Shown here one piece after another: positions 23,244 to 34,373 of a DNA stretch of 64,000 nucleotides. The DNA lies in NCBI GenBank assembly GCA_963969395.1, contig OZ017797.1, positions 13,206,001-13,270,000 of the forward strand. The letters are read 5' to 3'. A program made the position numbers and the translations under genes. The stretch is from Pseudoscleropodium purum (lineage: Eukaryota > Streptophyta > Bryopsida > Hypnales > Brachytheciaceae). The notes beneath the pieces are model-generated. The model saw only the letters and a program-made list of their open reading frames with translations, was not told the DNA's origin and did not search any database. Each line of letters starts with the position of its first letter. The stretch's first letter is position 1.

Positions 23244-23987
23244 ATTGCCATGGAGACACTACAATATTCCTCTTTTGTGCAGTATGACTGGATTTGGTGG
23301 AGCGACTGCGGTTAATTGACGTTGCTGCGTTGGCTTCTGCGTGCAAGTTTGATGTAAGGTAGATGATTCTTCTCATTTTAAGGTAGTGTAAACAATAATC
23401 ATCCTGAACAAAATGATTCTCAGGTTGTTATACATGTGAATATCGCACTATTCTTTTTGGAGTATTGATCGACTGAATAACATATTCATTAATGAAACTG
23501 AAATCCATTGGTGAGTCCAACTTTCCCAGTTTGACCTGATCTCATTGCTTTGTAGTTTCGGGGTGACCTGGGTTACCTCGTGAATTACTGCGAAATTCCT
23601 CTCGTAAATTTTTTACTAACATGCAATTGACTGAAGTTGAAGATTCAACATTGAACCCTTACAACTTTTGCATATTGTATTCAAACGAAGTTGGGTGAAG
23701 TCAAGAAGGAACATGTGCATATCATATTCAGAAAACAACCTTGTCTTCTGATCAAGTTGGTGAAATGGAAGTAAATAATATGTGTACGAAGGTATAAGAA
23801 CAGTTACGCGAAAACTGCATAATAGATTTGAACTGAAACTAAAAATGGGTTGTCTTTACTAATAGAACGTCTCAAGGATCTTAATCCTAGAAGGATGCGT
23901 CCGGCGATCTGATTCCCGGGGAAATAGGTGCACTGTTCGTTTCAAGTGTTCCCTTAAAAGTCAGTCATTCATCAGACACTTTTAGTC
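23244..23987. other. Convergent 3' flank between ABC1K and GT47 genes
   Basis: The two genes face each other, so this holds the 3' UTR of the kinase gene. No gene-like frame was found. An AATGAA near 23490 is a possible but weak poly(A) signal. Confidence 0.4.
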
Positions 23988-24190
23988 CTTCAGCATCCTT
24001 CCTGGGTTGAAGGGTTAACAAACCCTAGTCACAATGGGTGAAGGCACTTCAGCGTCCTTCCCTGGGTTAAAGGGTTGAACAAACCTAGTCACAATGGGTG
24101 AAGACCCTACCAGTGGAAGAAAGGGTTAAAGGGTTAAACAAACCCGGGCACTCCCAATAACTGAACACCCTACTACCAGTGGAAGAAGAA
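23988..24190. repeat. Short tandem repeats reaching into the GT47 stop codon
   Basis: A 59-bp unit starting CTTCAGC(A/G)TCCTTCC repeats at 23988 and 24047, with TGGGTTGAAGGGTT and AGTCACAATGGGTGAAG in each. A second overlapping unit of about 62 bp carries CCCTACCAGTGGAAGAA near 24105-24120 and CCCTACTACCAGTGGAAGAA at 24169-24188. The last one contains the reverse complement of the GT47 stop and last codons. Confidence 0.7.
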
Positions 24191-27100
24191 ATTGGGAATC
24201 ACGGAAGCTTTGAGCTCCTTCCTGGATTGCGAATACCGTCTCTTCCGGTTCAGAAACAGCTTCACCGTCGGCACCTTCCGGAGAACGGCCTTCCAAATCA
24301 TGTGGACGGCGTCCAGCGGCTGCGCCGGATGCTGGTACTTGAAATGCCGGTCCACTTGCTGCAGTCGTGTCCACTTGCGCATCCACTGGTCCGCAGTGAC
24401 CCCGCGCAGGAGGTCGATGAGGAACCCCCGCTGGAGCGCGTCGTGGGACTTGACAAACACGCAGAATTCGCTGTAGTCGAGTACGTCCTCGAACGGCAGC
24501 TCGATGTCGTCACTGATGATCACGGGCACACAGTGGCTGGCGATGGAGTCGAACAGGCGGTTGGAGGAGGGCGTGTCGCCTGCTAAGTTGAGGCAGAACT
24601 TGGCCCCCCGCATGCCGGTGGTGGCGCTGTGGATGGAGCCGCTGCTCGTGTTGCCCGGGGAGAAGTGCACGCCGCGCTCGGATTTCAGGAGCTCGTAGAG
24701 CTGTTGCCGGATGTGACCGCCCTGCTTATGCACAAGGTTGGCACGTTTGGCACGGTGAGAATGCGTGTGCATGGCACCATGAGCTAGGATAAACAAGGGC
24801 ACTAAGACCTGAGATCATGGCACTATGCGGACAATGGAACTAATTTTTGAGAATCTGGGCAACGGATTAGGTCGAGGCAAACAGTGGAACTGATACGTAC
24901 CGGAAAATTTTGCCTATGGATTCGGTCATGGCACCATGAGGACAAACAGTGGAACTAGCACCGGAAAATTTTAGTTATGATTTACCAAGGCACCATAAGG
25001 ACATGATTTTGCAAAATAAATTTTCCACGTAGGTTCGCTCTTGATTTTAGGAGTGGTGTTAGCAAAGTGAATGCAAAGGTGTGCCTTGAATTTATTTCTA
25101 AACCTTCGCTCACACCACTCTTGAGAACATAGTTTTGATGACAAGGCGTTGGTTGTAATTACTATATATAGAGTTGATGCAAATGGTAGTTTTAAACTTG
25201 CAATCTAAATCCGAGACTCCTTAATTTCCGTTCTGACACCAAATTGGTGAAGTCCGCCCATTGATACTTGAAGGTCATTCGTAATCTAGTTGTAGAATCG
25301 TGAAGTTCTTGTATCCTACATCGGTATGACAAGATCACCGCATGACAAAAATGTTTACTCTAATTCCTAATGTGTTAAAATCATCATTTCCCGTAGAACT
25401 CACCGATGATTTGCATCAATTCAAAAATAGACTCCATTGAATTCTGGATTCTGACCACCCTCCTCTCAACTATAGACCCAACCACATGATCAGCTTTCAA
25501 AGTCCCGTTCCCCGTGCGTGAGTCAAAACCAGCACTTCTCCTTGCCCTCACAGAAAATATGCAACGTTCTTTAAAGACTCGTGAAGACTCTTCAACAAGA
25601 TTACGACAGTGAGATCACCAGGGATTTTTATGCATTCCATTGTGCACAAATTTGCAGTGCGAGAAACAAGACATCCTTACCTCTTTGCGCTTGATGGCGC
25701 CCTGGAAGTAGAGCAGCGTCTTCCGACTCTGGAACGAAGTCTTATCCCCATTATCATCAAAATCGGCCACCACATGCTTGTACGGCGCCACCACGTCTTT
25801 CCCGAGGTTAGCAACCCCCGACGCATACCTTCCGAAATCCGCCACGACGTACATGACGCTCCGCAGCTCCTGCCGCATCACATGCATGCTGTTGGGATGA
25901 TGAATCACCACCACGTGATCCACTCCTCCGGAAGCTTGCCACGCCGGCTGCTTCGTCAGGTACTTCACCAGCCTCTCCTGCAGCACACGGTTTGCATCGC
26001 CTCCAGAGCCTTTCGACTTCAGGGCCCTCGAGAGCTTGTTGTAGCTTAAAGACGCGAAGAACGGCACGAAGATGACGTCAGAGAGTCGCCAATCGCTCAC
26101 GCGGTACGCCGTGCATTCGCCTACGCGGTCTGGCATGGTGGTCGTGAGGAGATCGGAGGTTAGCCAGTACTCAGGGCTGTGTTGCTGGTATAAGCCTCCG
26201 GGGTAGGCTGGGATGTCGGTGACGTTGCTTGGCCAGATTTGTCCCTGTGGAGTCGACACAACACAAACTTAAGCATGATTTTACACAATGCTCTTTCTTG
26301 CGCATTACACATTAAAAAATCTCTCAAGTAACGTGAAATTTCTAAACCCACCTTTTTATTTCGAAAATAAAGATTTTCGTTGCTCTGGTGTGAAAGGAGA
26401 GGACAACGTAAACACTTGAATTCAGAAGTCTACAATGTGCACTCTCTGGATTCAAGAATTTTGCGGAAAACCCCAAAAGACGGGAGAGAAATCTGGTAAA
26501 ACGAGCAAATTCAGAAGGAAGCAAGATTTTAGAGGAGGGAATCAAATGGCGTGTCAAAGGTTTACACTGTGCACTCTGGATACAAGAATGATGTGGAAGC
26601 TCGAAAAGACCGGCAAAGAATCTGGTTATAACTTGAAAACGAGTCAACTCAGAAAAGAAAAGCAGAATTCTCAGAGGAATTCATCACATGCATGTAAATC
26701 TTGGATAACGTCTGCACTGTCCACACTCTGGAATCAAGAATGTTGCGGACAGCTCTAAAAGACGGGGAACAAATCTGGTAATAACTTGAACACGAGCAAG
26801 GAAGCATGATTTACAGAAGAAGCCATCAGCGGGGTCATCACATGGCGTGTAAATCTTGGATTCAAACGTCTACAGTGTGCTTCACACACTGGATTCGAGA
26901 ATGTTGTGGAAAGCTCAAAAAGACTGCCTAGAACTCTGGTAATAACTTGAAACGAGTAATTCAGAAAAATAAAAACATTTTCAAAGGAAGCAATCACAAA
27001 CCAGTTGAGGTACCTTTGTAAAATTGTTACTGAGCATCCCGTAGTGAAACTCCGGCGGGAGATCATACATGTACACTCGCAACGGCGCATCCTTCGCATT

Positions 27101-27454
27101 GCACCCGAGTGGCGTCACCGAGTGATCGCGAAGCGCCTCTGCTGCAGAGGAGGCGAATCCGAGTGGTTCCCGGTGCCGAAGCTTTGTCTGCTCCTGACCG
27201 TCGTAAGAAACAACGAAGTCGTCATGTGGCAAAGCGCTCATGGAATTTGTGAAGGTGAAGCATCCCACGAGTGCAAATAAAGAGAGGACGGAGACCAGGG
27301 AGAGGATGGATCTTCTAGCAGTCCAGTAGTCTTCTAGTGGGCGCCATGAAAATCGAATGGTGGTGGCTCTGGGATCCTGTATCTGGAGTGTCGACCCCGC
27401 GCGCTTCTCGTGCTTGCTGTTCCACCGCTCCAGCTCTCTCCTTGGCGACTCCAT
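24173..27454 (-). CDS. ARAD-like GT47 (exostosin-family) glycosyltransferase
   Basis: Three exons on the minus strand: 27454-27014, 26244-25681 and 24721-24173, GT..AG and phase 0 at both junctions, 517 residues. The ATG at 27454 is the first in frame after an upstream TGA. A cytoplasmic basic tail precedes a single membrane anchor (about 49-68, SILSLVSVLSLFALVGCFTF), so it is a type II Golgi protein. Conserved GT47 blocks follow: RVYMYDLPPEF (126-136), DWRLSDVIFVPFFASLSYN (198-216), HHPNSM, and the C-terminal GDTPSSNRLFDSI...CVPVIISDDIELPFEDV (383-415). The pattern is closest to the ARAD-type clade linked to pectic arabinan synthesis; the exact donor and acceptor are not provable here. Length is normal. 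Coding DNA is GC-rich compared with the introns. The gene converges with the ABC1K gene. Confidence 0.88.
26430..27000. repeat. Minisatellite in GT47 intron 1, about four 130-158-bp units
   Basis: Units can be indexed on ACACTCTGGATTCAAGAATG-like words near 26437, 26570, 26724 and 26887. Each is followed by GCGGAAA/GTGGAAAGCTC, AAAGAC, an AATCTGGTAATAACTTGAA-like stretch, and (in three) ATGGCGTGT. The copies differ at many sites. The array fills most of the intron. Confidence 0.75.
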
Positions 27455-27486
27455 CTCTGTCAGTGCACCTGGTTCCGTCAAGTCGG

Positions 27487-27504
27487 TCACGGATGCTCAC
27501 TCAT
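27487..27504 (-). CDS. Six-codon upstream ORF before the GT47 start
   Basis: ATG AGT GAG CAT CCG TGA lies 33 bases upstream of the GT47 ATG in another frame. If the mRNA starts further upstream this would be scanned first. Function is not shown. Confidence 0.25.
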   Translation of the reverse strand: MSEHP

Positions 27505-29246
27505 AACGAGATTGCAGCAACTGGAAGTCTATTCATTTCAGGAGCATAACTTGGTCACCTCCGATTGTGAGCTCAAGTTACTTTCATGACAGCCTTGCTT
27601 GGACTATGATTGATTGTTGGTGTAGCACCCTATCGTGCCCGGCATTCAGCTGCATTGTCGCATATGCTTCAGAAAGACAAGGCTATTAGAATGTCGTGTG
27701 TCCACAGCCGGACTACGAAGACTGAGATTCGAGCAACAAGGTGAGAACTCCTGACGAATTCCTACCTGCAGTACGTGAATCCTTTTCCAAAAAATCTTGC
27801 CAGTACTTATATTCACCTACTTGAAACAACATCAAAATCTCGAACAAAATGTTCTGCCTCGCAAATCATAGGTCACTCGATCTAACTCTAAGCTCCACTG
27901 CAATCCTCGTCAAACCCAAATGCCGAAGTCTCATACGCAATGTTGGGAGAATCTGAACTCTGCCAGAAATCCTCACAGCTTTCGGTAGCCTGAAGTGGCT
28001 CGCATCATTATATTCCAGTCACGACGGCTTCCTGATCTATCGACAAGTGAACCCAAAGTTTCATAGCTAGTGGGTCTCAACGTCTCAACCACGAGGGGAA
28101 GGAATGACTACTGACCACCCACAGTCAAGGAGACGTGAAGCTTAGCTAGCGGCGTTCACGACACCGACTAACTTAGCAATGACACCAGCAAGCATACCAT
28201 GAGCTGAAAGTGTCCAAGTTTGTTGGCACTGGAAGATCGAGCTAGCAGGCTTTGCATTGACAACAGCTGCATTTACAAAGAATGCGAGGAAGTTGGAGAC
28301 CTAAGAAGATCGAGCAGGCTCTGCATCGAGACAACAGCCGCATTTGAAGATAATCAGTGAGAGAGTTGGCGTACGAAGTACTTGAAAAGCGATCCAGTAC
28401 AACTGGGACAGTGCAACAGGGACGATTGATGGACAACGGAAGGGACTGGAGCTCGCAGGATCCCGCCATTCGCAGTTCCGGGAGGTGAGGAGAGTATTTG
28501 CGTGGCTGGAAGGTATCAAAACAAAATTAGGCAATTCCCATTTAATGCCGAAAAAAGAAGGAAAATAGTTCAGAAAATCGGCTTTGTAAGCAATGTGGGG
28601 GATGGAAATTGAAGGCAGGCGGTGAAAAGTTCAGTTTGCGGGAGGCCGGGAGCTAGTGGAGGGCTCGAATATTCCTTGGGTTCGAATGTTCGTTCGCAGT
28701 GAGGGATCTTGGACATGCACGTGATTCCGGAGAGTGGAATGGTAACCTTGGTGCTTAATTTTAGGGCGTAGAGTTTTTCACAGTCTCAGTTGACTTTGTT
28801 AATGAGGTAAATGAGTGTAATTAGGGTCACAATTTGGGAGGGGCTTTGTTGACTTTTGTGGTCCTGTTGTACTGTACAGATAGTAAACTCACCCCTCCAG
28901 GCAGTATTCGGTGTGTTTTACTCTTGCAATTTGTCAGGGAAAGATAAATAAATAAATAAATAGTACAAGAGTGTAATACCTTACACTTGGGTCAGGTTCG
29001 TTAAAAAATAAAATAAAAATAAATGAATATGGCCTATGATGAAATTTTTAGAAATTCTAGCATGACATATTTGAAAAGTGTAGAAATATTGATGAAAATA
29101 ATTTGAATCTTAGAAAAAGAATCCCATGAAAAATGAAAAAATAATAAAAGTACCAAGGTGATTGCTTTATAAATGTAAGAAATCCATGAATACATAATGG
29201 AATGGAATAGAAAATAACTATGTAGTTATAATTTATAGCATTACAT
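27505..29246. other. GT47 upstream region and spacer
   Basis: Moderate GC up to about 28750, probably promoter and leader of the minus-strand GT47 gene. No TATA box was convincing. Frames on either strand lack motifs. An AAAT microsatellite lies at 28946-28963, followed by AT-rich spacer. Confidence 0.45.
28231..28375. repeat. Tandem duplication, 73-bp unit, two copies
   Basis: GAAGATCGAGC(TAGC)AGGCT, TTGCATTGACAACAGCTGCA and GTTGG recur with 73-base spacing starting at 28232 and 28304; the second copy reads CTGCATCGAGACAACAGCCG. Confidence 0.75.
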
Positions 29247-32200
29247 TCATGGTGATAGATTCACCATTAAATCCAAATTATCAGAGTCCTCAAATAAATC
29301 CTCTAAATCTTGGTCATCCAAATCAATTTCATTCTCACACTCATCATCTACATTTGCCCCTGCATCAAATAATAATCCTAAGGTATTTGCCTCCATAGCT
29401 TGTACTTGGAAATCTCTCTCAAATGCTCTAAGTAGTCCACATTTTTGCCATCCCTTGATAATCATGTCAATTTGCAATTCAATTGTTTTCCAAGCTTCAA
29501 ACAACCAGATGCACAACTTCTCTTGCAATGTTCTAATGCTCAAATCAAGTTCAATTTGTCTAATCCTACTTTCTATTTGTTCTTTAATACAAGAAGTTGA
29601 CCATCATTTGAAATGCATAGTGAAGCCACATTTTAGTGGCGTCTATAGAATCACATTAGCAAGTTGAAGCTTTGATGTGCAATTTACTAAAATAAATAGA
29701 ACATTGATGAAAGGATATTGTACCTTTATCCAATCTAAAAATTGTTTAGACTTGTGAACTAACTAGCAATCAATAAGCCATATCATATTTTGCTTCTCAT
29801 GAAGTTGCAACTTTTCTTTGACATCTTCAAAATATGGATGAAAAATCTCACAAACAAATTCTTAGCAAGTGTTGAAATTTGACCAATGATTTTCAGTCAT
29901 TGTAAATTGAAAACTAGAGCTTAAGCAAAGTTTTGCCAAATGAATCTTTGGCAGAGACCTCTTTGTTTTACCTGTGAAGATAATTTGCATTGTCAATAGA
30001 GTCTCATTTGTTGTTGAAGAGATGCATGCTGTAATTTGATGTTTATCCTCCATGCCAATAACTATAATGTCCTTAGATCCTCTTTTCTCCCAAGTCCTTT
30101 CTCTAGCCATTGGTACAAGATGAATACCTATACATATAGACAAAATTAATGTGTGACATACAATAATAAATTAACCAAAATAAAAAAATTGCCAACACTT
30201 GAAAATAAATTAGGAAATAACATTTACTAGTTTGATCCATATTAACTATCAATGCTGATGGAATATCATAAGCTCTTACAAGGTAAGCTACTCTGAGAGC
30301 CATCATTCTTCCTTAATCCTACCAATCTAAAGGAAGTTTTTCACATACTATGGTTGCTCACCTATAACTCCATTGTACAGTAGTTGATGCTTCATAAAAT
30401 TTTGTATCCATTCTATACTCACTTTAAATTTGTCAAGGAGCTTTGGTGCACAAGAAGACAATACTCCCAAAATTATAGGCTGCACAATCCTTGCACTTAA
30501 TGATTGTCCCACATCCCTCATGGCAATAAGCATATTACATATTTCTTTCAATATGTTAGGTCTTGAAGATAAAAGAGACTCATGTTGAGATGAAGGCACA
30601 AAGCTATTGTGTCTTTGAATGTATGGCAAAAATTTTGGCTTCACTACTCCCTCCTTAGTGAACCAACCAACCATGGTGCTTTGGCAAAGTCCATCAAATA
30701 ATCCTCTACTTGATCCAAGCTTCCTATAAAAAAAAGAAATTTTATATGTTAGCAAAATCTCCTAGCACTCTCTTCTAACATTTTTGAAAACAGCAAGTAT
30801 CCACAACCATACCTCCAACATTGATATATACAAACAATATATTGTAAAATACACATCTCAAATTTAAGCAAAAATATCCATCAAATGAGTCTAACAATAT
30901 CTACAAATATCCATCAAATGAGCCTAGGGCCAACCCCAGGCTGGGAGCCTCCCGCTTGGATGGATCCTCAGTTGAAAGCCCCCACCTAGGCAGACCCTTG
31001 GCTAGGCGGCCCCCCGCCTAGGTGGCCCCGGGTTAGGTGTACGCTATACCAAAAGAGCCATTCTTTGTACCCCAAATAAAAGGCCGAGTCTTCTGCAGTT
31101 TTGGGCAAGTCACCTATGGTGAAGGCCGAGGTACCTGTGGTGCAGACGACCGGGTTTATTTTTTCACAAATTTTGCTTGTTTGCTTTGATTTCTCATCTG
31201 CTCTATTCTCATTGCCCTTGTGGCATTGTGTGAGTCTACGGAAAGCATTGTACAACTCTACAGGAAGCATCGAAGCTGGATGCTTTGTAATTAGAAGGGA
31301 TTGAAAAGCGAAATTAGAGTTTGTTTTCACTATGGTTGTTAACGTACGTAGTAGAAATTGTGCTAATCCCTCTTGAACAATCATGCAATGAGTCTCTCTA
31401 TAGATTTGTTCCTTGCCCAATTTCCACCGGGAGTGTGCCAAGCAACGCACTTGTCCAATTTCGTCCCCGAGAGATGATTAAAACCTAGAGATCATGTTCA
31501 GAGTAGTGTTGCCCTTGTATTCTAAATTGTTCTATGCATACGAACAATTAACTCACACAACGACTATGCATGTCCCGTAACCAAATGAGCATATACACAA
31601 GACGATCATGCAAGAACAGCTACCTAGGTAGTAGAAGATTGGAGTGGTGAGAGGTAAAGAATTGTAAGAAGGATGGTGCATCTCCGTCATCATATAGGTG
31701 CAACTTAACTGCTTGGAAAAATCCCAAGGACTCGAGATTCTCCACTACAAGTACAAAGAATACGACCCAAGAGCAAAGAGTTATGGGCTTACAAGTTCAT
31801 TTTACTTTCCGAGCTGCTGATTTTTTTTTTGGATCGTATTATACTTTTTAATATTTTAGCATATTCGATTCGTATTTTGTATTCCCTAAAAGAATTAGTC
31901 AAAAGGTCCTTCAATATATTTTTCAAGTAGTTTTCCAGTTGTTTAAACAGTCAAGCTATGGTTCTTCCATTATGGCTTCTACCTCTTAAAATGTATAGTT
32001 CATGTCTGCAAATTGCAGACTTTACTGTACAAATTCACAATTCTTTGTTTGCAACATCGTTTTCATGTTAGTGATACTTATAGCCATAGTTGCTCCATTT
32101 AGAACTTATTTCTTATACATGATTACACAAAAAATTAAAATAGCTCCTAGCATATCACTCAAGAGCAAAGAAGCAAAAGAATGACTACTGACCTTGTGTG

Positions 32201-33317
32201 ATTTACTTTGACAGGAAATGTACTACTTTGAGGAACTCACAAATTCAAAGTCTTCATTAAGTGCTGCCATTGCTCTATTGAAGTGATTCATTGCTCTATT
32301 AAAATGATTCACGAACGTTAATAAAACAAGCTCTAAAACTTACACTAGAATCCTATTACTACCGCATGTAGTGCTGTAGCAAACAGTCGAACGAAAAGTG
32401 AATGGATGGAGCGGGCAAGTGAAAAATTTGACAAAATATGTGAGGTGCCTATGTACACAATGTTGACCATGGGTGCAACAGACTTCACTACAAACTCTCC
32501 AGGCTTCAACGCAGGTGCCACAGGCTTTTCCAACGATTGACAATTCGTAGCTCTTTTGGTACACCCTATGGGTGGCCCCCCACCTAGGTTGCCCCTTGAG
32601 AGCCCCATACTTGGGCAGCCCTGGGAGCCCCCTACCTTCATTTTTTTTTTAAATTTAAATTTATTTTTTTATTGAAACAAATGGAAGAACCATTTTTTAA
32701 TTTTTTTTTGAAACAATTGAAAATAGACTTCATTGTAATGGTGCGAAACTATGGAGGACCTCATCATGTGATATATACAATATGTATTTGACTTTCAAAA
32801 CTTGGAGAATAAAGCAGAGACCTTGCAAATCGAGCTACAACTTGAGAATAAAACATGCTTGAAGAATGAACCTGTGAGCTATCTTCAGGTAGTGCAATGC
32901 TCCTGAAATACTTTTGATATTGCTTAACAACTACTACAATAAGTGGCTACTTGTTTATTGTGAACCAATTTTCATATTGTCCTCTTTTCTGGTCTGTAAT
33001 GCCACTGTAGACTTTGAAGGTATTGAAATAGAGACAAGTGTCACTTGTGGTAATTTACAAGGCCTCCCACGTTGTCTCTTGATGCTTACATTGTTGATGG
33101 AGTCATTGGGCACTTGCTCACTTGTCTCACTCGTCTCAGATACTGTTTTTTGAGACCTCCCAAGTCTCCTCTTTACAACTCCAACTTCTTTAGGTGTTGC
33201 TTGACTCTCTAATAGTTGTTGAGAAACAACAGATGAAAGCTTCTTCAATTCAGCTTTTTGTTCTTCACGAGTAATTGGCCTTGTAAACCTTGTTAGAAGA
33301 ACCTATATACTAGCCAT
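29247..33317 (-). pseudogene. Pogo/Tigger-like DDE transposase, dead copy
   Basis: Pieces of one transposase lie in order on the minus strand. An ATG at 33317 is followed four codons later by a TAG (33303-33305), then about 95 residues with an AT-hook-like KRQRGRPCK. A central part (30755-30300) has DKFKVSIEWIQNF and a frameshift. Then come VAYLVRAYDIPSALIVNMDQT with the first catalytic Asp, WEKRGSKDI, and TENHWSN. A 100-bp GT..AG intron (30128-30227) interrupts just after NMDQT. The region of the second Asp reads WLID followed by a stop (29763-29765). More in-frame stops lie at 29643-29645 and 29604-29606. The C-terminal block has a tryptophan/KCGLL motif and an acidic tail typical of the family. 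It cannot make an active enzyme. A separate element (30921-32637) splits it. Confidence 0.8.
30921..32637. mobile_element. Inverted-repeat element nested in the pogo relic
   Basis: Both ends are GC-rich and roughly inverse to each other. Left: AGCCTAGGGCC, CCTAGGTGGCCCC, TTAGGTGTAC, ACCAAAAGAGC. The right, reversed: GGTAGGGGGCTCC, CCTAGGTGGGGGGCC, TAGGGTGTACCAAAAGAGC. It sits between the N-terminal and central parts of the transposase. The interior holds minus-strand frames (31450-30986 and 32641-32345) that share GGGPP at the ends only because of the repeats; I recognise no domain. The boundaries are approximate and TSDs are not clear. Confidence 0.5.
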
Positions 33318-34373
33318 AGTGAAAAAAATGCAATAGCCACAAATCTTAGAATGAATTTGAAGTCTAACAAAATTATCAATTTCCTCCTACAGACTCTTCA
33401 TCACCATTGTTCTCAAGAGAATCTTATCTTTGCACTTTCTTTATTTTTTTGCAAAACAAAATGGGTAACAATCACTTTTTGGATCTACATCTACACCTCT
33501 TGGCCTTCTCTCTAAGAGCATCCCCAATTGACAAACTTCCAACTACCTTCAAGTTACAACAACAATAATTTTGCACACAACCTACATATGTACAAACTTC
33601 AACCCTCTCCATCAAAGAAAAAAGATATTGCCCATTGATGATATAAGAACCTACACTCATCACTCTTCTTTCTACATCAAATTGAAATAGATAAATTGTT
33701 GACAACTGAAGGCTCTAGGTGTTTAGTGCAAGGTTCGATGAAGAACGTCAAAGCCATAAACAATGTTGAAGCTGTAAACAACACCAAAGTCATCAATACC
33801 GAATACTACATGAAAATAGTTGGAATTGTCAATAAAGCCTCTTTAATTGCACTAAAGTTCAAGTCCCTACATAAAATTGGAAGATCCAACTACCACACAT
33901 GTCTACATGACCATAAAGTTGGAGGTCCCTACCTATAAAGTGAATGAAATATTATTTTTGCTCTATAACAAATTTCTAGAAATTCTAAAAGCTACTAATG
34001 AGAGGGATTTTTATGAAAAATAAATGATTTCAAATTGGCTATGACAAACCTAACCTCTAGGTACAATAGTAGAGTAAGTCCAGTGTAATTGTTTTTTGCT
34101 GAAATATTACAAAATACCGACCTCGGAGAATAGTGTAATAAGATAGGAGGCTCATAAGTCAACCATTTAAGCACTTGAATTAAATTTTGGGCAGGTGAAA
34201 CTTTTCAAAATACTTTTTAGAAAATTTTCCTTGAAGACAAGAGGAATTGGTACCTAATCCAAGTTGTTTCATATTTTTGGATTATTTCTAATTTAGTTAT
34301 GAATTTTCAAACAAGAAGTGTTGTAGATCCCTATTTATGATCCTAGGTCTTTCATAAAGCGTTCATTGCAACT
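33318..34373. other. Spacer, with a repeat shared with 45310-45425
   Basis: No gene-like frame. The segment 34180-34290 (AGGTGAAACTTTTCAAAATA, CTTGAAGACAAGAGGAATTGG, AAGTTGTTTCATATTT) is the reverse complement of about 45310-45425. Confidence 0.5.

Noticed and set aside
24126..24586. Other frames in GT47 exon 3, on both strands
   Set aside because: High GC makes all frames open here. Only the minus-strand frame ending at 24173 has the GT47 motifs.
28242..28534. Minus-strand frames upstream of the GT47 gene
   Set aside because: They lie on a short tandem duplication; the repeated Cys/Leu-rich text comes from the repeat and no motif is present.
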